From Parvularculaceae bacterium (GTDB lineage: Bacteria; Pseudomonadota; Alphaproteobacteria; Caulobacterales; Parvularculaceae), in the NCBI GenBank assembly GCA_020446945.1, contig JAGRDS010000011.1:1-64000 (forward strand): a stretch of DNA of 64,000 nucleotides, given 5' to 3'. Shown here piece after piece: positions 52,952-63,706 of this stretch. Within the stretch, counting starts at the first letter, position 1. Each line of letters begins with the position of its first letter. The position numbers were made by a program, and so were the translations under genes. The notes under the pieces were generated by a model. The model did not search any database. It saw only the letters and a program-made list of their open reading frames with translations, and was not told the DNA's origin.

Positions 52952-53578
52952 TCACATTCCGTAAATTCGCCGGAACGCTTCAAGACCGGTTGCGATCTGC
53001 CTGTCGATTGCGGCGTTGAGATCGTCGGGCCACACGCCGAGCAGTACTTCGGTATAGAGCGGCTCTGAAATCAGGGCGCCCAGTTGATAGATCGCCGTTT
53101 GAACGTCCGCGATCTCTATACCTTCGCGTTTGGCGGCGCGATCCAGGATTGGCGCGAACGCCGCCGCCATATGCGCCGGCCCATGTTTAAGATAGGTTCT
53201 GCCGAGCGCCGGATTGCGTCCGGCCTCGAACGAGGCGATACGGCGCAGAGCCAGCGCGTCAGGCTCCAGAATTCCATTCAAAAATGCGTGGGCCATCTCG
53301 TTGACGAATTGGTCCGTCGACCGGCTCGCCTCGATCGCGGCGATATCGACGGGCAGTATCCGCCGGCATGTCTCATCGATCGCGGCGGCGAACAGTTCCT
53401 CTTTCGACCGGAATCGGTTGTAGACGGTTCGCTTGGAGACGCCGGCGACGAGGGCGATTTCGTCCATGCTGGCGCCGTCATACCCATTGGCGAGAAACGT
53501 TTTTCGGGCGGCCTCGATAATGGCCGCCTCTTTCGGATCGCGCGAAGTCGGCCCGGTATTCGCTATCGATATCGACAC
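52952..53578 (-). CDS. TetR/AcrR family transcriptional regulator
   Basis: This 208-residue regulator has the TetR helix-turn-helix at residues 35-56 (GASMDEIALVAGVSKRTVYN) and a helical C-terminal domain that resembles the AefR-like group. The start is read as GTG 53578 (MSISIANTGP). The only adjacent gene in the divergent direction is the penicillin-binding protein at 53698, 119 bases away. A 12-bp palindrome at 53666-53677 lies in that gap, but it is close to the PBP gene and unproven. The ligand and target cannot be read. Confidence 0.88.
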   Translation of the reverse strand: MSISIANTGPTSRDPKEAAIIEAARKTFLANGYDGASMDEIALVAGVSKRTVYNRFRSKEELFAAAIDETCRRILPVDIAAIEASRSTDQFVNEMAHAFLNGILEPDALALRRIASFEAGRNPALGRTYLKHGPAHMAAAFAPILDRAAKREGIEIADVQTAIYQLGALISEPLYTEVLLGVWPDDLNAAIDRQIATGLEAFRRIYGM

Positions 53579-53665
53579 GATAAAATTGCCCTTAATGCAC
53601 GCTGCAATCGGAGATTACGGCCTTCCGCCGCATCCGCACAAGCACTCGCCCTGTCTCATTCACCA

Positions 53666-53677
53666 ATCGTTAACGAT
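53666..53677. promoter_or_regulatory. Perfect 12-bp palindrome upstream of PBP gene
   Basis: ATCGTTAACGAT is fully self-complementary and lies 20 bases before the PBP start in the 119-bp region shared with the divergent TetR gene. It may be a regulator half-site or operator, but it is short enough to arise by chance. Confidence 0.35.
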
Positions 53678-53697
53678 ACCGAGAGGAGTGTCGGCGA

Positions 53698-55602
53698 ATG
53701 GCGAAAACGCGGAAAATCGTTCGACGGCCGGCCAGGCGCCGTCGCCGAAAGAAATCGCGGCGCGCACGACCCGGCGCGCGTCTTGCGCGCCATTTCGCCG
53801 ACGCCGGCTTTTATGTATTCGCCGGCGCCATCGTGTTTGCGGCCGTCATCGTACATTTCGCACGAGACCTGCCCGATACGAACGGTTTATGGCGCGCCAA
53901 TGCGGCGCCGCGCCTGACGCTCGCCGCCGCCGACGGATCGCCCATAGCGATTCACGGCCAGAGCCATGGATTGCCTGTACGCCTGTCCGATCTTCCCCCG
54001 CATACGCCGCGCGCCGTCCTGGCCGTCGAGGACCGGAACTTCTATCATCACATCGGAATCAATCCGTTATCCGTCGCCCGCGCGCTTCTCGTCAATCTGA
54101 AAGAAGGCGAGGTGCGCCAGGGCGGTTCGACGCTGACGCAGCAACTCGCCAAAAATCTTTTCCTGTCGTCAGATCAAACGATCAAAAGGAAAATCCAGGA
54201 ATTCTTCCTCGCGCTCTGGCTTGAGCAGCGTTTCACCAAGGACGAAATACTGACGCTCTATCTCAACCGCGTTTATTTCGGCGCCGGCGCCTATGGCGTC
54301 GACGCGGCGAGCTACCGCTATTTCGGCAAGCCGGCGCGCAATCTGACATTGCCCGAATCAGCGGTGCTGGCCGGCCTTTTAAAAGCGCCGTCGCATTACG
54401 CGCCAGATCGAAATCCGGCGGACGCCGGGCAGCGTGCGCGGCTCGTTGTCGATGCGATGCTCGACGCCGGTTTCATAACGCGCGAACAGGCCGACTTCGC
54501 TTACAAGGCGCCCGTGCGCATCGGCGCATCGCGTTTTGCGGGCGCGCCGTATTTTGTCGACTTCGCCCTGGCGGAAGCGCGAAAAGTCTCCGCCGGCGCG
54601 GACGGCGATCTTTTGATCAAGACAACATTTGACGCAAAAATGCAGGACGCGCTCGAAACCGGCGTCGTCGCCGGCGCGGCGATCTCCCGACTTGATGAGC
54701 GGATTGAGATCGCCGCCGTCATTCTCGACGCAGAGGGTGGCGTCAAAGCGATGGTCGGCGGGCGCGACTACCGCCTTTCGCAGTTCAACCGCGCATCAAA
54801 TGCGCGCCGCCAACCCGGTTCCGCGTTCAAGCCGTTCGTTTATCTCGCCGCGCTGGAGCTTGGCGCCAGCCCTGACGACATCGTTGCAGACAAACCGATC
54901 TCCATCGGTAAATGGTCGCCGTCGAACTATAATGACAAATATTACGGCGACGTGACGTTGCGCGAAGGGCTATCGCGCTCTTTGAACGGCGCGACAATCC
55001 GGCTCCAGGAACAGGTCGGGCGCGGCGCCGTGCGAATCGTCGCCAAACGAATGGGTTATCCAGGCGCGTTGAATCAGGGCCCCGCCCTGGCGCTCGGCGT
55101 TGACGCCGTAACGCCGCTTGACCTCGCGGCCGCCTATGCGCCGCTCGTCAATGGCGGATATCGCGTGCGTCCGCACGCCGTTTCGCAAATCAGTTTCAGC
55201 GACGGCGAGGAAGTTTATCGACGGCGGACGATTTTCTACGACGCCGCCGCAACCGAAACCAATCTCGCCGCGCTCAATGAAATGCTTGCCTCTGTCGTCA
55301 AATGGGGAACAGGCGGGCAGGCGCGACTGTCGCGTTTCGAGGCGCACGGGAAAACCGGCACCACGCAGGACAATCGCGACGCCTGGTTCGCCGGGCACGC
55401 CGGCGGTCTCGTTTGCGTCGTCTGGGTCGGCCGCGACGATTACAAGCCCATGGGCGATGTAACAGGCGGCGGCGCGCCGGCGATCATCTGGCGCGAGATC
55501 ATGGAGCGCGCTTTGGCCTCGCGCGCGCCCAGAGCCGAATCGCCGCCGATCCTCGCGCCGCTCGGGTCCGCCGCAACCGCGCTCGCTCCGATCGGCGAGT
55601 AA
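53698..55602 (+). CDS. Class A penicillin-binding protein (transglycosylase/transpeptidase)
   Basis: A 634-residue bifunctional peptidoglycan synthase of the PBP1 type. A very basic N-terminus (RRPARRRRRKKSRRARPGAR) and one membrane helix (about 38-53) precede the GT51 transglycosylase domain, with catalytic Glu111 (EDRNFYHH) and RQGGSTLTQQLAKNLFL. The transpeptidase domain has the serine nucleophile in SAFK (Ser375-Lys378), SLN (427-429) and KTG (551-553). It polymerises and crosslinks lipid II in the periplasm. The C-terminal region is short, without PASTA or OB insert. GAGAGGAG lies upstream. Confidence 0.95.
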   Translation: MAKTRKIVRRPARRRRRKKSRRARPGARLARHFADAGFYVFAGAIVFAAVIVHFARDLPDTNGLWRANAAPRLTLAAADGSPIAIHGQSHGLPVRLSDLPPHTPRAVLAVEDRNFYHHIGINPLSVARALLVNLKEGEVRQGGSTLTQQLAKNLFLSSDQTIKRKIQEFFLALWLEQRFTKDEILTLYLNRVYFGAGAYGVDAASYRYFGKPARNLTLPESAVLAGLLKAPSHYAPDRNPADAGQRARLVVDAMLDAGFITREQADFAYKAPVRIGASRFAGAPYFVDFALAEARKVSAGADGDLLIKTTFDAKMQDALETGVVAGAAISRLDERIEIAAVILDAEGGVKAMVGGRDYRLSQFNRASNARRQPGSAFKPFVYLAALELGASPDDIVADKPISIGKWSPSNYNDKYYGDVTLREGLSRSLNGATIRLQEQVGRGAVRIVAKRMGYPGALNQGPALALGVDAVTPLDLAAAYAPLVNGGYRVRPHAVSQISFSDGEEVYRRRTIFYDAAATETNLAALNEMLASVVKWGTGGQARLSRFEAHGKTGTTQDNRDAWFAGHAGGLVCVVWVGRDDYKPMGDVTGGGAPAIIWREIMERALASRAPRAESPPILAPLGSAATALAPIGE

Positions 55603-55658
55603 AACATATCCGCGTGAAGTGTGAAAAGCGTCGTCCCAGGTCCCCTTGAAACGACGAT

Positions 55659-56381
55659 TTAGGCCGCCCGAGCGCCGAAAGCGTACAGATTCGCGCCGTT
55701 GGCGGAAAACCAGTCGCGCGCGGCGCGCGCATCAACGCCGATATCTTTCAACAGCCGCCAGAAGGCGGGAGAGTGATTCAGATGAACAAGATGCGCGCAT
55801 TCATGCGCGGCGACATAATCAAGGATCGCCGGCGGCGCGAGAATCAGCCGCCAGGAAAAAGACATGGAGCCGTCCGCCGCGCATGAGCCCCATCTTGATC
55901 GCGTGTCGCGAATTGAAATTGCGCCGCGCTTGCGGTTCACCGCGTCAGCGTAATAATCGGCCCGCGCGGTGAGCGCCGAGCGCGCTTCGCGTTTCAGCCA
56001 GTCAGTGACGCGCCGGTTGATATGGCCGCTGTCCCCGCCGACGAAAATGCGCTCGCCGTCCTGACGCACCGCATTGCGGGGCGAGCCGGTCTGGACGATC
56101 GTCGTCGGGCGCCCGCGCAACGGAAAGATTACGCCGTCCGCAAAAGGCTTTGCGCCCGCCGTATCTGCGAGGCGGCTTTTGATCCAGGAAGAGCTGTTCC
56201 GGGCGAAGTCAATCGCCTCCGGCAGGGCGCGCTTTGAGGGGGCTGTGACGATCACCCGCCCCGCAACCGAATCGACGGTTATGATGAGCCGGCGGGCGCG
56301 GCGATTTACGCGCGCCGTCAGGGGCGCTGTCCGGTCGCCGAGATCGATCGTCGTCTGGAGAGGGGCGGGGCGCGTCGTCAT
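55659..56381 (-). CDS. YgjP-like metallopeptidase domain protein (DUF45)
   Basis: A 240-residue protein of the YgjP/DUF45 group. The zinc-binding HECAH at 193-197 is followed by His203 in HLNHSPAFW, and RSRWGSCAADGSMSFSWRL is the conserved family block. The N-terminal part is a beta-rich region (RVNRRARRLIITVDSVAGRV). Members are cytosolic and of unclear substrate; some are linked to restriction systems, but no such genes are here. It converges on the PBP gene and is divergent from mutS, with 109 bases between the starts. Confidence 0.9.
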   Translation of the reverse strand: MTTRPAPLQTTIDLGDRTAPLTARVNRRARRLIITVDSVAGRVIVTAPSKRALPEAIDFARNSSSWIKSRLADTAGAKPFADGVIFPLRGRPTTIVQTGSPRNAVRQDGERIFVGGDSGHINRRVTDWLKREARSALTARADYYADAVNRKRGAISIRDTRSRWGSCAADGSMSFSWRLILAPPAILDYVAAHECAHLVHLNHSPAFWRLLKDIGVDARAARDWFSANGANLYAFGARAA

Positions 56382-56490
56382 TTTGCGCGCATCGTCAGCA
56401 AACGCCGCCGCGATTTTGGCCCCGCCGGGCCGCCTTCGACTCTTACGGGCGATTCCGCTAAAGGAGCGGAATTCCGACGCTTAAAGACGC

Positions 56491-59211
56491 ATGAGAATCG
56501 TGGACGCTTCATCGCCGACATCCCCCGCCATACGCGCGGCGAACGACATCCCGGCGGATGCGACGCCGATGATGGCGCAGTATCTGGAGATTCGCGGCCA
56601 AACGGGGGAAGCGCTCCTTTTTTATCGGATGGGCGATTTTTACGAGCTGTTTTTCGACGATGCGGTTAAAGCTTCCGCAGCGCTTGATATCACACTGACC
56701 AAGCGAGGCAAACACGCAGGCGCCGACATCCCGATGTGCGGCGTTCCTTTTCATTCTTACGAAACCTATCTGGCGCGCCTTATTCGCGCCGGTTTTTCTG
56801 TCGCAATCTGCGAGCAGACCGAAGAACCGGCCGAGGCGAAAAAGCGCGGATCGAAATCGGTCGTGCGCCGGGAAATCGTACGCCTCGTCACGCCGGGAAC
56901 GATCACGGAAGAGTCTCTGCTTGAAGCGCGTGAGGAAAATTTTCTCGGCGCTTTGGCGATTATGGGAAACGGCGAGGCGGCGCTCGCGGCTGCGGATATT
57001 TCGACCGGCGAGTTGACGGTCAGGCCGACAAGCCTTGAGTCGTTTGCGGTCGATTTTGCGACCCTGCCGTTCGCCGAACTCGTCGCGCCGGAAATCGACG
57101 AGGCCGACCCCGCCTGGCGAAAGGCGCTTGAAAGCGTGAAGCGAACTTCGCGCCTCACTTACTCGCCGCCTTCGTCATTCGATTCGCGCGCCGGCGAGCG
57201 GCGCCTGCTCTGCGCGTTCAAGATCGCGCATTCAGACGCATTCGGCGCTTTCTCGCGCGCGGACTTTGCGGCGATCGGCGGGCTTCTCGCCTATATCGAG
57301 ATGACGCAGGTCGGGCGAATTCCGGCGCTGCGTCCGCCCAAACGCGCTAAATCCGGCGCGAATATGCTGATTGATGCGGCGACGGCGGCCTCGCTTGAAA
57401 TTGTCAGGGCGCAATCGGGCGCGCGCGAAGGCTCGCTCCTTTCCTGTGTGGATCGTACGCTGACCGGACCGGGCGCAAGGTTGCTGGCGCGGCGTTTATC
57501 CTCGCCGCTGACCGATCCCGACGCCATAAACGCTCGTCTCGATTCGGTTGAATTTTTCGTCGGCGAACGAAGACTGGCGGAAGATCTTCGCGCCGTCTTG
57601 CGCGCGACGCCGGACATGGCGCGCGCGCTTTCGCGCCTTTCGCTCAGCCGCGGCGGCCCGCGCGATCTTGGCGCGGTTCGCGACGGGCTGGCGCGCGCGC
57701 GAACCATTTCAGAACACATTGCGCGCTTCGATCTGAACGCGGAAATGGCGTGCGCCGAAAGCGCGCTCGAAGCTCGCGCTTCGAGCGGTTTTTCTGCGCT
57801 GCTTCGCCTGCTGACCGAGAGCCTCGCCGGCGAACTGCCGATGCTGACGCGCGAAGGCGGCTTTATCGCCAAGGGTTTTGATCCGGGTCTTGATGCGGCG
57901 ATTTCGCTTCGCGATGAATCGCGCCGCGTCATCGCGGGGCTTGAAGCGCAATATCGACAGGCGACGGGCGTTAAGGCGTTGAAGATCCGTCACAACAACG
58001 TACTTGGCTATTTCGTCGAAACGCCGCCATCATCCGGCGATATTTTACTATCGGGCGAAAACGCTTCGCTTTTTATTCACAGGCAAACGCTCGCGAGCGC
58101 CGTGCGCTTCACAACCGGCGAACTTGCCGATCTCGATGCTCGCATTGCGCGCGCGCGCGATGAGGCTCTGGCGCGCGAGGCGGAAATATTCGCCGATCTG
58201 TCGGCGGCGATCCTTGAAAGAAGCGAGGATATCGCCGCGGCCGCCGACGCCGTCGCTGCAATCGACGTCGCATTGTCCTTCGCCGCCATCGCCGTCGATG
58301 AAAATTATGTTCGCCCGCGAATAGACGCTTCTCTCGCATTCAACGTAACGCGCGGGCGCCATCCCGTGGTGGAGGCGGCGGCGCGCCGTACCGGCGGCGA
58401 AAAATTCATCGCCAATGACTGCCGGCTCGGCGACGAGCATGCGTCGAAACTCTGGCTTGTCACCGGGCCGAATATGGCCGGCAAATCCACATTTCTTCGC
58501 CAGAACGCGCTTATCGCCGTCCTGGCGCAGTCCGGCGGTTATGTGCCCGCTGACGCCGCCCATATCGGCGTCGCGGACCGTGTGTTTTCGCGGGTCGGCG
58601 CCGCCGACGATATTGCGCGGGGGCGTTCGACCTTCATGGTCGAGATGATAGAGACGGCCGCGATTCTGCATCAGTCGAGTGAGCGCTCGCTTGTCGTACT
58701 CGACGAAATCGGCCGCGGAACTTCGACTTTCGACGGCATGTCGATCGCCTGGGCGGCGGTTGAACATTTGCATGACAAGAGCCGTTGCCGCGGCCTGTTC
58801 GCGACGCATTTCCACGAATTGACCGCATTGTCGGAACGGTTGCCCCGGCTTGAAAACGTTTCGATGCGCGTCAAGGAGTTCAAGGGCGACGTCATTTTTC
58901 TGCACGAAGTCGGCCGGGGGCCGGCGGACCGGTCCTATGGCGTCGCCGTCGCGCGGCTCGCAGGATTGCCGGACGCAGTGATCGCGCGCGCAGGCGAGTT
59001 GCTTCGGCGTCTTGAAAGCGAGGGCGCGCGCGCAGGCGTCCATGACGAATTGCCGCTTTTCGCCGCCGCGCCGTCGGCGGCGGGCGAAAAACCTGTCGAA
59101 GCGCCGGGCCGGCTGGAGCAGGCGATGACAGACATCAATCCGGACGCCCTTTCGCCGCGCGAGGCGCTTGAGACGCTTTATAGATTGAAATCCCTGCTCG
59201 AAACTGATTGA
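56491..59211 (+). CDS. mutS: DNA mismatch repair protein MutS
   Basis: This 906-residue protein has the mismatch-recognition domain ([20 protein letters not shown] with the Phe-x-Glu mismatch wedge) and the clamp and lever regions. The ATPase has Walker A in [14 protein letters not shown], Walker B in [16 protein letters not shown] and the conserved His in [11 protein letters not shown]. It recognises mismatches and small loops and recruits MutL. Full length, no damage. The start is taken as ATG 56491; AAAGGAG lies 30 bases upstream. It precedes glnD by 58 bases on the same strand. Confidence 0.97.
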   Translation: MRIVDASSPTSPAIRAANDIPADATPMMAQYLEIRGQTGEALLFYRMGDFYELFFDDAVKASAALDITLTKRGKHAGADIPMCGVPFHSYETYLARLIRAGFSVAICEQTEEPAEAKKRGSKSVVRREIVRLVTPGTITEESLLEAREENFLGALAIMGNGEAALAAADISTGELTVRPTSLESFAVDFATLPFAELVAPEIDEADPAWRKALESVKRTSRLTYSPPSSFDSRAGERRLLCAFKIAHSDAFGAFSRADFAAIGGLLAYIEMTQVGRIPALRPPKRAKSGANMLIDAATAASLEIVRAQSGAREGSLLSCVDRTLTGPGARLLARRLSSPLTDPDAINARLDSVEFFVGERRLAEDLRAVLRATPDMARALSRLSLSRGGPRDLGAVRDGLARARTISEHIARFDLNAEMACAESALEARASSGFSALLRLLTESLAGELPMLTREGGFIAKGFDPGLDAAISLRDESRRVIAGLEAQYRQATGVKALKIRHNNVLGYFVETPPSSGDILLSGENASLFIHRQTLASAVRFTTGELADLDARIARARDEALAREAEIFADLSAAILERSEDIAAAADAVAAIDVALSFAAIAVDENYVRPRIDASLAFNVTRGRHPVVEAAARRTGGEKFIANDCRLGDEHASKLWLVTGPNMAGKSTFLRQNALIAVLAQSGGYVPADAAHIGVADRVFSRVGAADDIARGRSTFMVEMIETAAILHQSSERSLVVLDEIGRGTSTFDGMSIAWAAVEHLHDKSRCRGLFATHFHELTALSERLPRLENVSMRVKEFKGDVIFLHEVGRGPADRSYGVAVARLAGLPDAVIARAGELLRRLESEGARAGVHDELPLFAAAPSAAGEKPVEAPGRLEQAMTDINPDALSPREALETLYRLKSLLETD

Positions 59212-59269
59212 TCGGTGCGGAGCGGGAAACAAAAGAGAACGGTTCGCTTTCTGACGACGGGTCGGGGAA

Positions 59270-61963
59270 TTGGCTGAAACTGGATTGATCCTTAAGCCGG
59301 GTGCTTTAAGCGCGCGCCTTGTCGACGCAATCGAACAGGACCGTTCCGGCCAGAGCTTTGGCGCCGTCGGGCTCGCGCTGAAAAAAGCGTTGAAAGAATC
59401 CAGAATTGCGCTGCTGTCGAATTTTGCGCGCGGCGACGCGATTGCGATTCGATTGTCGCGAATAATAGACGAGGCGGTCTGCGCTATCGCCGAAGCGCCG
59501 ATCCGGGAGACGCCGGCGAAAGCGAAAATCGCGATCGCCGCAACGGGCGGCTATGGGCGCGGGAAACTGGCGATCCTGTCGGATATCGACCTTCTCATCC
59601 TGCATTCGGGCGTCGGCGAAGACGAATTGAACCCTGTTGTCAATGCGATCTTGTACCCGCTCTGGGATGCGGGGCTGTCGGTCGGGCACTGCGTTCATAC
59701 GCCCGCTTCGGCTGTCAAATTCGCCGCCGGCGATATGACGGCGATGACGGCGTTTCTTGATGCGCGCTATATTACAGGCGATCAAAAACTCTATAAGGAT
59801 TTCGCCTCCAGATATGATGCGCTGCGCCGGCGCCTCAAATCGAAATTCGTCAAGGCGAAGCGCGAAGAACAGGAGGCGCGTCACGATGATTCCAACCAGT
59901 CGCGCTATCTGTCCGAACCTGACCTTAAGGAAGGCAAAGGCGGCCTTCGCGATATTCATGTAATCGGCTGGATTTATCGCGCCCTTTATGGCCGCGAATT
60001 GAGTGTTGCGCCGAAGCGCGGAGGGATATTTCACCCTGATGAGGCCGCGTCGCTTCGAAAGGCTGAACGGTTTCTGCTTTCATTGCGGGTTCAGCTTCAC
60101 GATCTTCGCGGCCGGGCGGACGAAAGGCTGACATTCGATATTCAACCGGCTCTGGCCGAGCGTCTCGGCTATGCGGATCGCGCTGATCTTTCGGCGGCGG
60201 AGCGCATGATGAAGCACTACTTCCTGAACGCCATGGAGATTGGCCGCCTGACGCGAATATTCTGGGCGCGTCTCGAAGCGGAAAATGCAAAACTTATCGA
60301 CAGGGCGCCGACGCCGCTGCCCAAAGCGCTTGCAAGTGATGAGGCCGGCAAAAATCCGAATCTGAGGATCAAGAACGGCCGCCTCGATTTCGCCAGCGCC
60401 GCGAAGGCCAGGCGTAAACCCGCCGATCTCTTCCGCTATTTTCGCGCCTTCGCCAAACGCCCGGACATTGATTTCCATCCTGATGCGCTTGACCTCATTT
60501 CGAAAACGGCGATCACGATAACAAGTGATGTCAGGCGCGATCCCGAAGTCGCCAGGCTATTTGTTGCGTCTATTTCAACCGCCAGGGATCCGATCAAGCT
60601 GCTTCGGGTCATGTCCGAAACAGGATTGCTCGGCAAATATGTTCCCTCGATCGGGCGTATGACGGGGCGCGTCGAATACGGACTATTTCGTCGTTATTCG
60701 ATGGAAGAACATGTATTCCAGGCGATCGGCGTTCTGTCGAAAATCAAATCCGGCGAGCTGGCCGGCGCCCATCCGATCTCGACGGCGATCTTGAAGGATC
60801 AGGCGGACCCGTCCGTCTATTTTGTCGCTGTTTTGCTGCACCAGTCGGCCTGGTCCCTTAAAAGCGACAATGCGGAAAACGCGCAGGCGCTGGCGGCGCG
60901 AATTGCGCGCCGCCTTGGCGCGGATGTCGAAACCGCCGAAGACATCGCCTGGTGCGCCGCGCGCCCGCTATCGATGGTCGGCGTAGCGCACCGCCGCAAC
61001 CTTGGCGAGGCGCGCGCGATTAAGGCGTTCGCCGGCGCGGTCGGATCGAAACGACGGCTTGATCTGTTGCTGGTGCTGAGCGTTTGCCACATGCGTGCGG
61101 TCAGCGACGACGCCTGGGACGAATGGACGCGCAAGCAGATCTCGGCGTTATTTCTCGGCGCGTCGGCATGGCTCGAAGGGGGAGACGGCGCGCTCGTCGA
61201 CTGGATGAAAGAGCGCGCGGACAAATCGCGAAAAGAGGCGTTTTCCGTTCTCGTTGACTGGTCGAAGGTCGAGCGCGAGGCGTTCATGCGCCGCCTGTCC
61301 GATGCGACGCTCGCGATGATTGATCCGCAAACATTCGCGCGCGCCGCCGATCTTGCGCGAAGCGTCGAAACCTGCGGCGTCGCCGCATCGATACGCGACA
61401 CCGGCGTAGAGGCGATCGTTTACGCCGATGACAGGCGCGGCCTGCTCGCCGATCTCGCCGGCGCGGTCGCCGGCGTGAACGCGGATGTGCTGAACGTTCA
61501 CGCGCTGACGCTTGATGACGGAAAGGTCATCGACGTTTTCCTGATTCGCCCCCCCGAAGGGCAGGAAGGCGAAGCGCTCGCCGGATTTGTAAGGTCGCTC
61601 CACAGCGCCTTGCTGGACGCTGCACGGGCCAGCCCGTCTGACGCGCCGAACCTTTCGCGACGCATCGGGGACCGGCGCGCGATTTTCACGGTATCGCCTG
61701 AAGTGCGGATCGACGCCGACGCTTCGGACGACGCGCTCGTCGTCGAAGCGGAAGGAAAGGACAGGCCTGGGCTTCTCTATCATCTGACCGCCAGATTGTC
61801 CGAACTCGGCGTACAGATCCGCTCCGCTCATATCGCCACTTATGGGGAGCGCGCGGTCGACGCCTTCTACCTCCAGACGCAACAGGGCGAGAAAATCACC
61901 GACAAACGAACGCAGGCCGCGATCGAAAAGCGCCTTCTCGCCGGGCTTGGCGACCCCCTCTGA
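59270..61963 (+). CDS. glnD: PII uridylyltransferase GlnD with degenerate HD domain
   Basis: This 897-residue protein is GlnD in length and order: a nucleotidyltransferase with GGYGRGKL and SDID (residues 93-107), the central GKGGLRDIH block, an HD region (about 470-610) and two C-terminal ACT domains (about 695-770 and 800-885). The transferase motif is intact. The HD region is not: the HD pair reads His524-Gln525, the second His site is Asn534 after Asp533, and the position of the late metal Asp is His607. The first His481 remains. The UTase should add UMP to PII (GlnB/GlnK), but uridylyl-removing activity is doubtful. The TTG start at 59270 has no clear ribosome-binding site. Confidence 0.93.
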   Translation: MAETGLILKPGALSARLVDAIEQDRSGQSFGAVGLALKKALKESRIALLSNFARGDAIAIRLSRIIDEAVCAIAEAPIRETPAKAKIAIAATGGYGRGKLAILSDIDLLILHSGVGEDELNPVVNAILYPLWDAGLSVGHCVHTPASAVKFAAGDMTAMTAFLDARYITGDQKLYKDFASRYDALRRRLKSKFVKAKREEQEARHDDSNQSRYLSEPDLKEGKGGLRDIHVIGWIYRALYGRELSVAPKRGGIFHPDEAASLRKAERFLLSLRVQLHDLRGRADERLTFDIQPALAERLGYADRADLSAAERMMKHYFLNAMEIGRLTRIFWARLEAENAKLIDRAPTPLPKALASDEAGKNPNLRIKNGRLDFASAAKARRKPADLFRYFRAFAKRPDIDFHPDALDLISKTAITITSDVRRDPEVARLFVASISTARDPIKLLRVMSETGLLGKYVPSIGRMTGRVEYGLFRRYSMEEHVFQAIGVLSKIKSGELAGAHPISTAILKDQADPSVYFVAVLLHQSAWSLKSDNAENAQALAARIARRLGADVETAEDIAWCAARPLSMVGVAHRRNLGEARAIKAFAGAVGSKRRLDLLLVLSVCHMRAVSDDAWDEWTRKQISALFLGASAWLEGGDGALVDWMKERADKSRKEAFSVLVDWSKVEREAFMRRLSDATLAMIDPQTFARAADLARSVETCGVAASIRDTGVEAIVYADDRRGLLADLAGAVAGVNADVLNVHALTLDDGKVIDVFLIRPPEGQEGEALAGFVRSLHSALLDAARASPSDAPNLSRRIGDRRAIFTVSPEVRIDADASDDALVVEAEGKDRPGLLYHLTARLSELGVQIRSAHIATYGERAVDAFYLQTQQGEKITDKRTQAAIEKRLLAGLGDPL

Positions 61964-62090
61964 ACCGGCCGCGGATCGCCCGCTCCGGATCGGCGGTTTG
62001 TAGCGGGCGCGAACTGCGTTAACGGCCAAGTCATCATTCGGTCGGATCGTCCGCTGAATTTCGCCCAATAGGCCGGCTAGACGCGCAATC

Positions 62091-63695
62091 ATGAGCGGCA
62101 ATCTGTTCAAATCCCTCGCAACCGTGAGCGGCATGACGATGTTGAGCCGCGTGATGGGGTTCGCGCGTCAGGTGCTGATCGCCGGCGTCATAGGCGCGGG
62201 CGGCAATCCGGTCGCGGACGCTTTCTGGGCGGCATTCCGTCTGCCGAACATGTTCCGGCGCCTTTTCGCAGAGGGTGCGTTTCAGGCCGCTTTCGTTCCG
62301 CTGTTTCAGGGGAAGCTCCTGAACGACGAGCAGGGGGCCGCCAAAAAATTCGCCGAAGAGGTTCTGGCGTTTCTGCTCTGTGTCCTGATCGGCCTGACTG
62401 CGATCGTCGAAATTGCGGCGCCCTTGTTCGTTCATATGATCGCGTCCGGTTTTGCAGACGATCCGGAAAAATTCGATCTCACCGCGCTATATCTGCGCAT
62501 CATGTTCCCCTATCTCGCCTGCATGTCGCTTGTCGGGTTGTTGTCCGGCATTCTCAATTCGCTCGACAGGTTTATGGCCTATGCGGGCGCGCCGCTCTTG
62601 CTCAATGTCTGCCAGATCGCCGCGATCGTTCTTTATGCGACGGACGAAATACATGTAACGGGCGAAGCGCTCGCCTGGGCGACGGCGATAAGCGGGTTTT
62701 TGCAACTCGCGCTGCTTGTCTGGGGCGCGAACCGGCAGGGATATCTGCTGAAGCTGCGCGCGCCGCGGATGACGCCCGGCGTCAAACGCCTTCTGGTTCT
62801 CGGCGCGCCCGGATTTCTTTCCGCCGGCGCGACCCAGATCAACATAATTATCGGCACCAATATCGCCTCGCAGCAACCGGGCGCCGTTTCCTGGCTTCTC
62901 AACGCCGACCAGCTTTATCAATTGCCGCTCGCCGTCGTCGGGACGGCGCTTGGCGTCGTATTGCTCCCGATGTTGTCGCGCAGGGTGAAAGAGGGCGATG
63001 AAAAAGGCGCCATGCACGCGATTAACAGATCGCTCGAATTGTCGGCCGTTCTGACATTGCCCGCCGCAGCGGCCTTCATCATCATGTCGGCGCCGATTTG
63101 CGAGGCGCTGTTCGTCGGCTTCGCCACCGATGCGCTGGCGCTGTTCGGCGGGCGCAGCTCCGCATTTACGGCTGAAGACGTGAAATGGACCGGATGGGCG
63201 CTCGCAATTTACGGATGGGGCCTGCCCGCGTTCGTCTGGCAACGAATATTCGCGCCCGCTTTTTTTGCGCGTGAAGACACGAAAGCGCCGATGAACTATG
63301 CGATCGTCGCGATCGTCGTGAACACCGTTCTCGCGCTCGTCCTGTTTCCGATATTCGGTTTCCTCGCCGTCGCATTCGCAACCGTTTTCGCCGCATGGCT
63401 GCAAGTCTTTCAGCTTTCCTTCAATTTGTGGCGGCGCGGCCAGTTTCGGCCGGATACGCGATTGTTGTCGCGCGGGCCGCGCATCGTCGCCGCCACGGCT
63501 TTCATGTCGGCCTGCGTGTGGGTTTCGCTCAATCAGTCCGATCGGCTCGCCGCGGCGCTATTCGACCGCTACTGGGCGGCGGTCATCGTGATCGCAATCG
63601 GGGGCGTGATCGCCTATGGCGCGACGCTGTTCGCCCTTGGCGGGGTCCGCCTTAGCGACTACAAGGCCTATTCCAGAAACCGCAACAGCTTCTAA
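62091..63695 (+). CDS. murJ: Lipid II flippase MurJ
   Basis: This 534-residue membrane protein has 13-14 helices and family phrases from the start: [40 protein letters not shown] and [11 protein letters not shown]. The cavity Arg residues are in the expected first, second and eighth helices. It flips lipid-linked peptidoglycan precursor across the inner membrane. It is 127 bases after glnD and 12 bases before trpS. The glnD-murJ-trpS order is common in alphaproteobacteria. Start ATG 62091 gives the conserved N-terminus [14 protein letters not shown]. Confidence 0.96.
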   Translation: MSGNLFKSLATVSGMTMLSRVMGFARQVLIAGVIGAGGNPVADAFWAAFRLPNMFRRLFAEGAFQAAFVPLFQGKLLNDEQGAAKKFAEEVLAFLLCVLIGLTAIVEIAAPLFVHMIASGFADDPEKFDLTALYLRIMFPYLACMSLVGLLSGILNSLDRFMAYAGAPLLLNVCQIAAIVLYATDEIHVTGEALAWATAISGFLQLALLVWGANRQGYLLKLRAPRMTPGVKRLLVLGAPGFLSAGATQINIIIGTNIASQQPGAVSWLLNADQLYQLPLAVVGTALGVVLLPMLSRRVKEGDEKGAMHAINRSLELSAVLTLPAAAAFIIMSAPICEALFVGFATDALALFGGRSSAFTAEDVKWTGWALAIYGWGLPAFVWQRIFAPAFFAREDTKAPMNYAIVAIVVNTVLALVLFPIFGFLAVAFATVFAAWLQVFQLSFNLWRRGQFRPDTRLLSRGPRIVAATAFMSACVWVSLNQSDRLAAALFDRYWAAVIVIAIGGVIAYGATLFALGGVRLSDYKAYSRNRNSF

Positions 63696-63706
63696 AGGCG
63701 AGCATC

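Noticed and set aside
60710..61100. Frameshift or sequencing error in glnD explaining the lost HD motif
   Set aside because: The frame is continuous and flanking conserved blocks are in phase on both sides, so the substitutions are single codons, not a shift.
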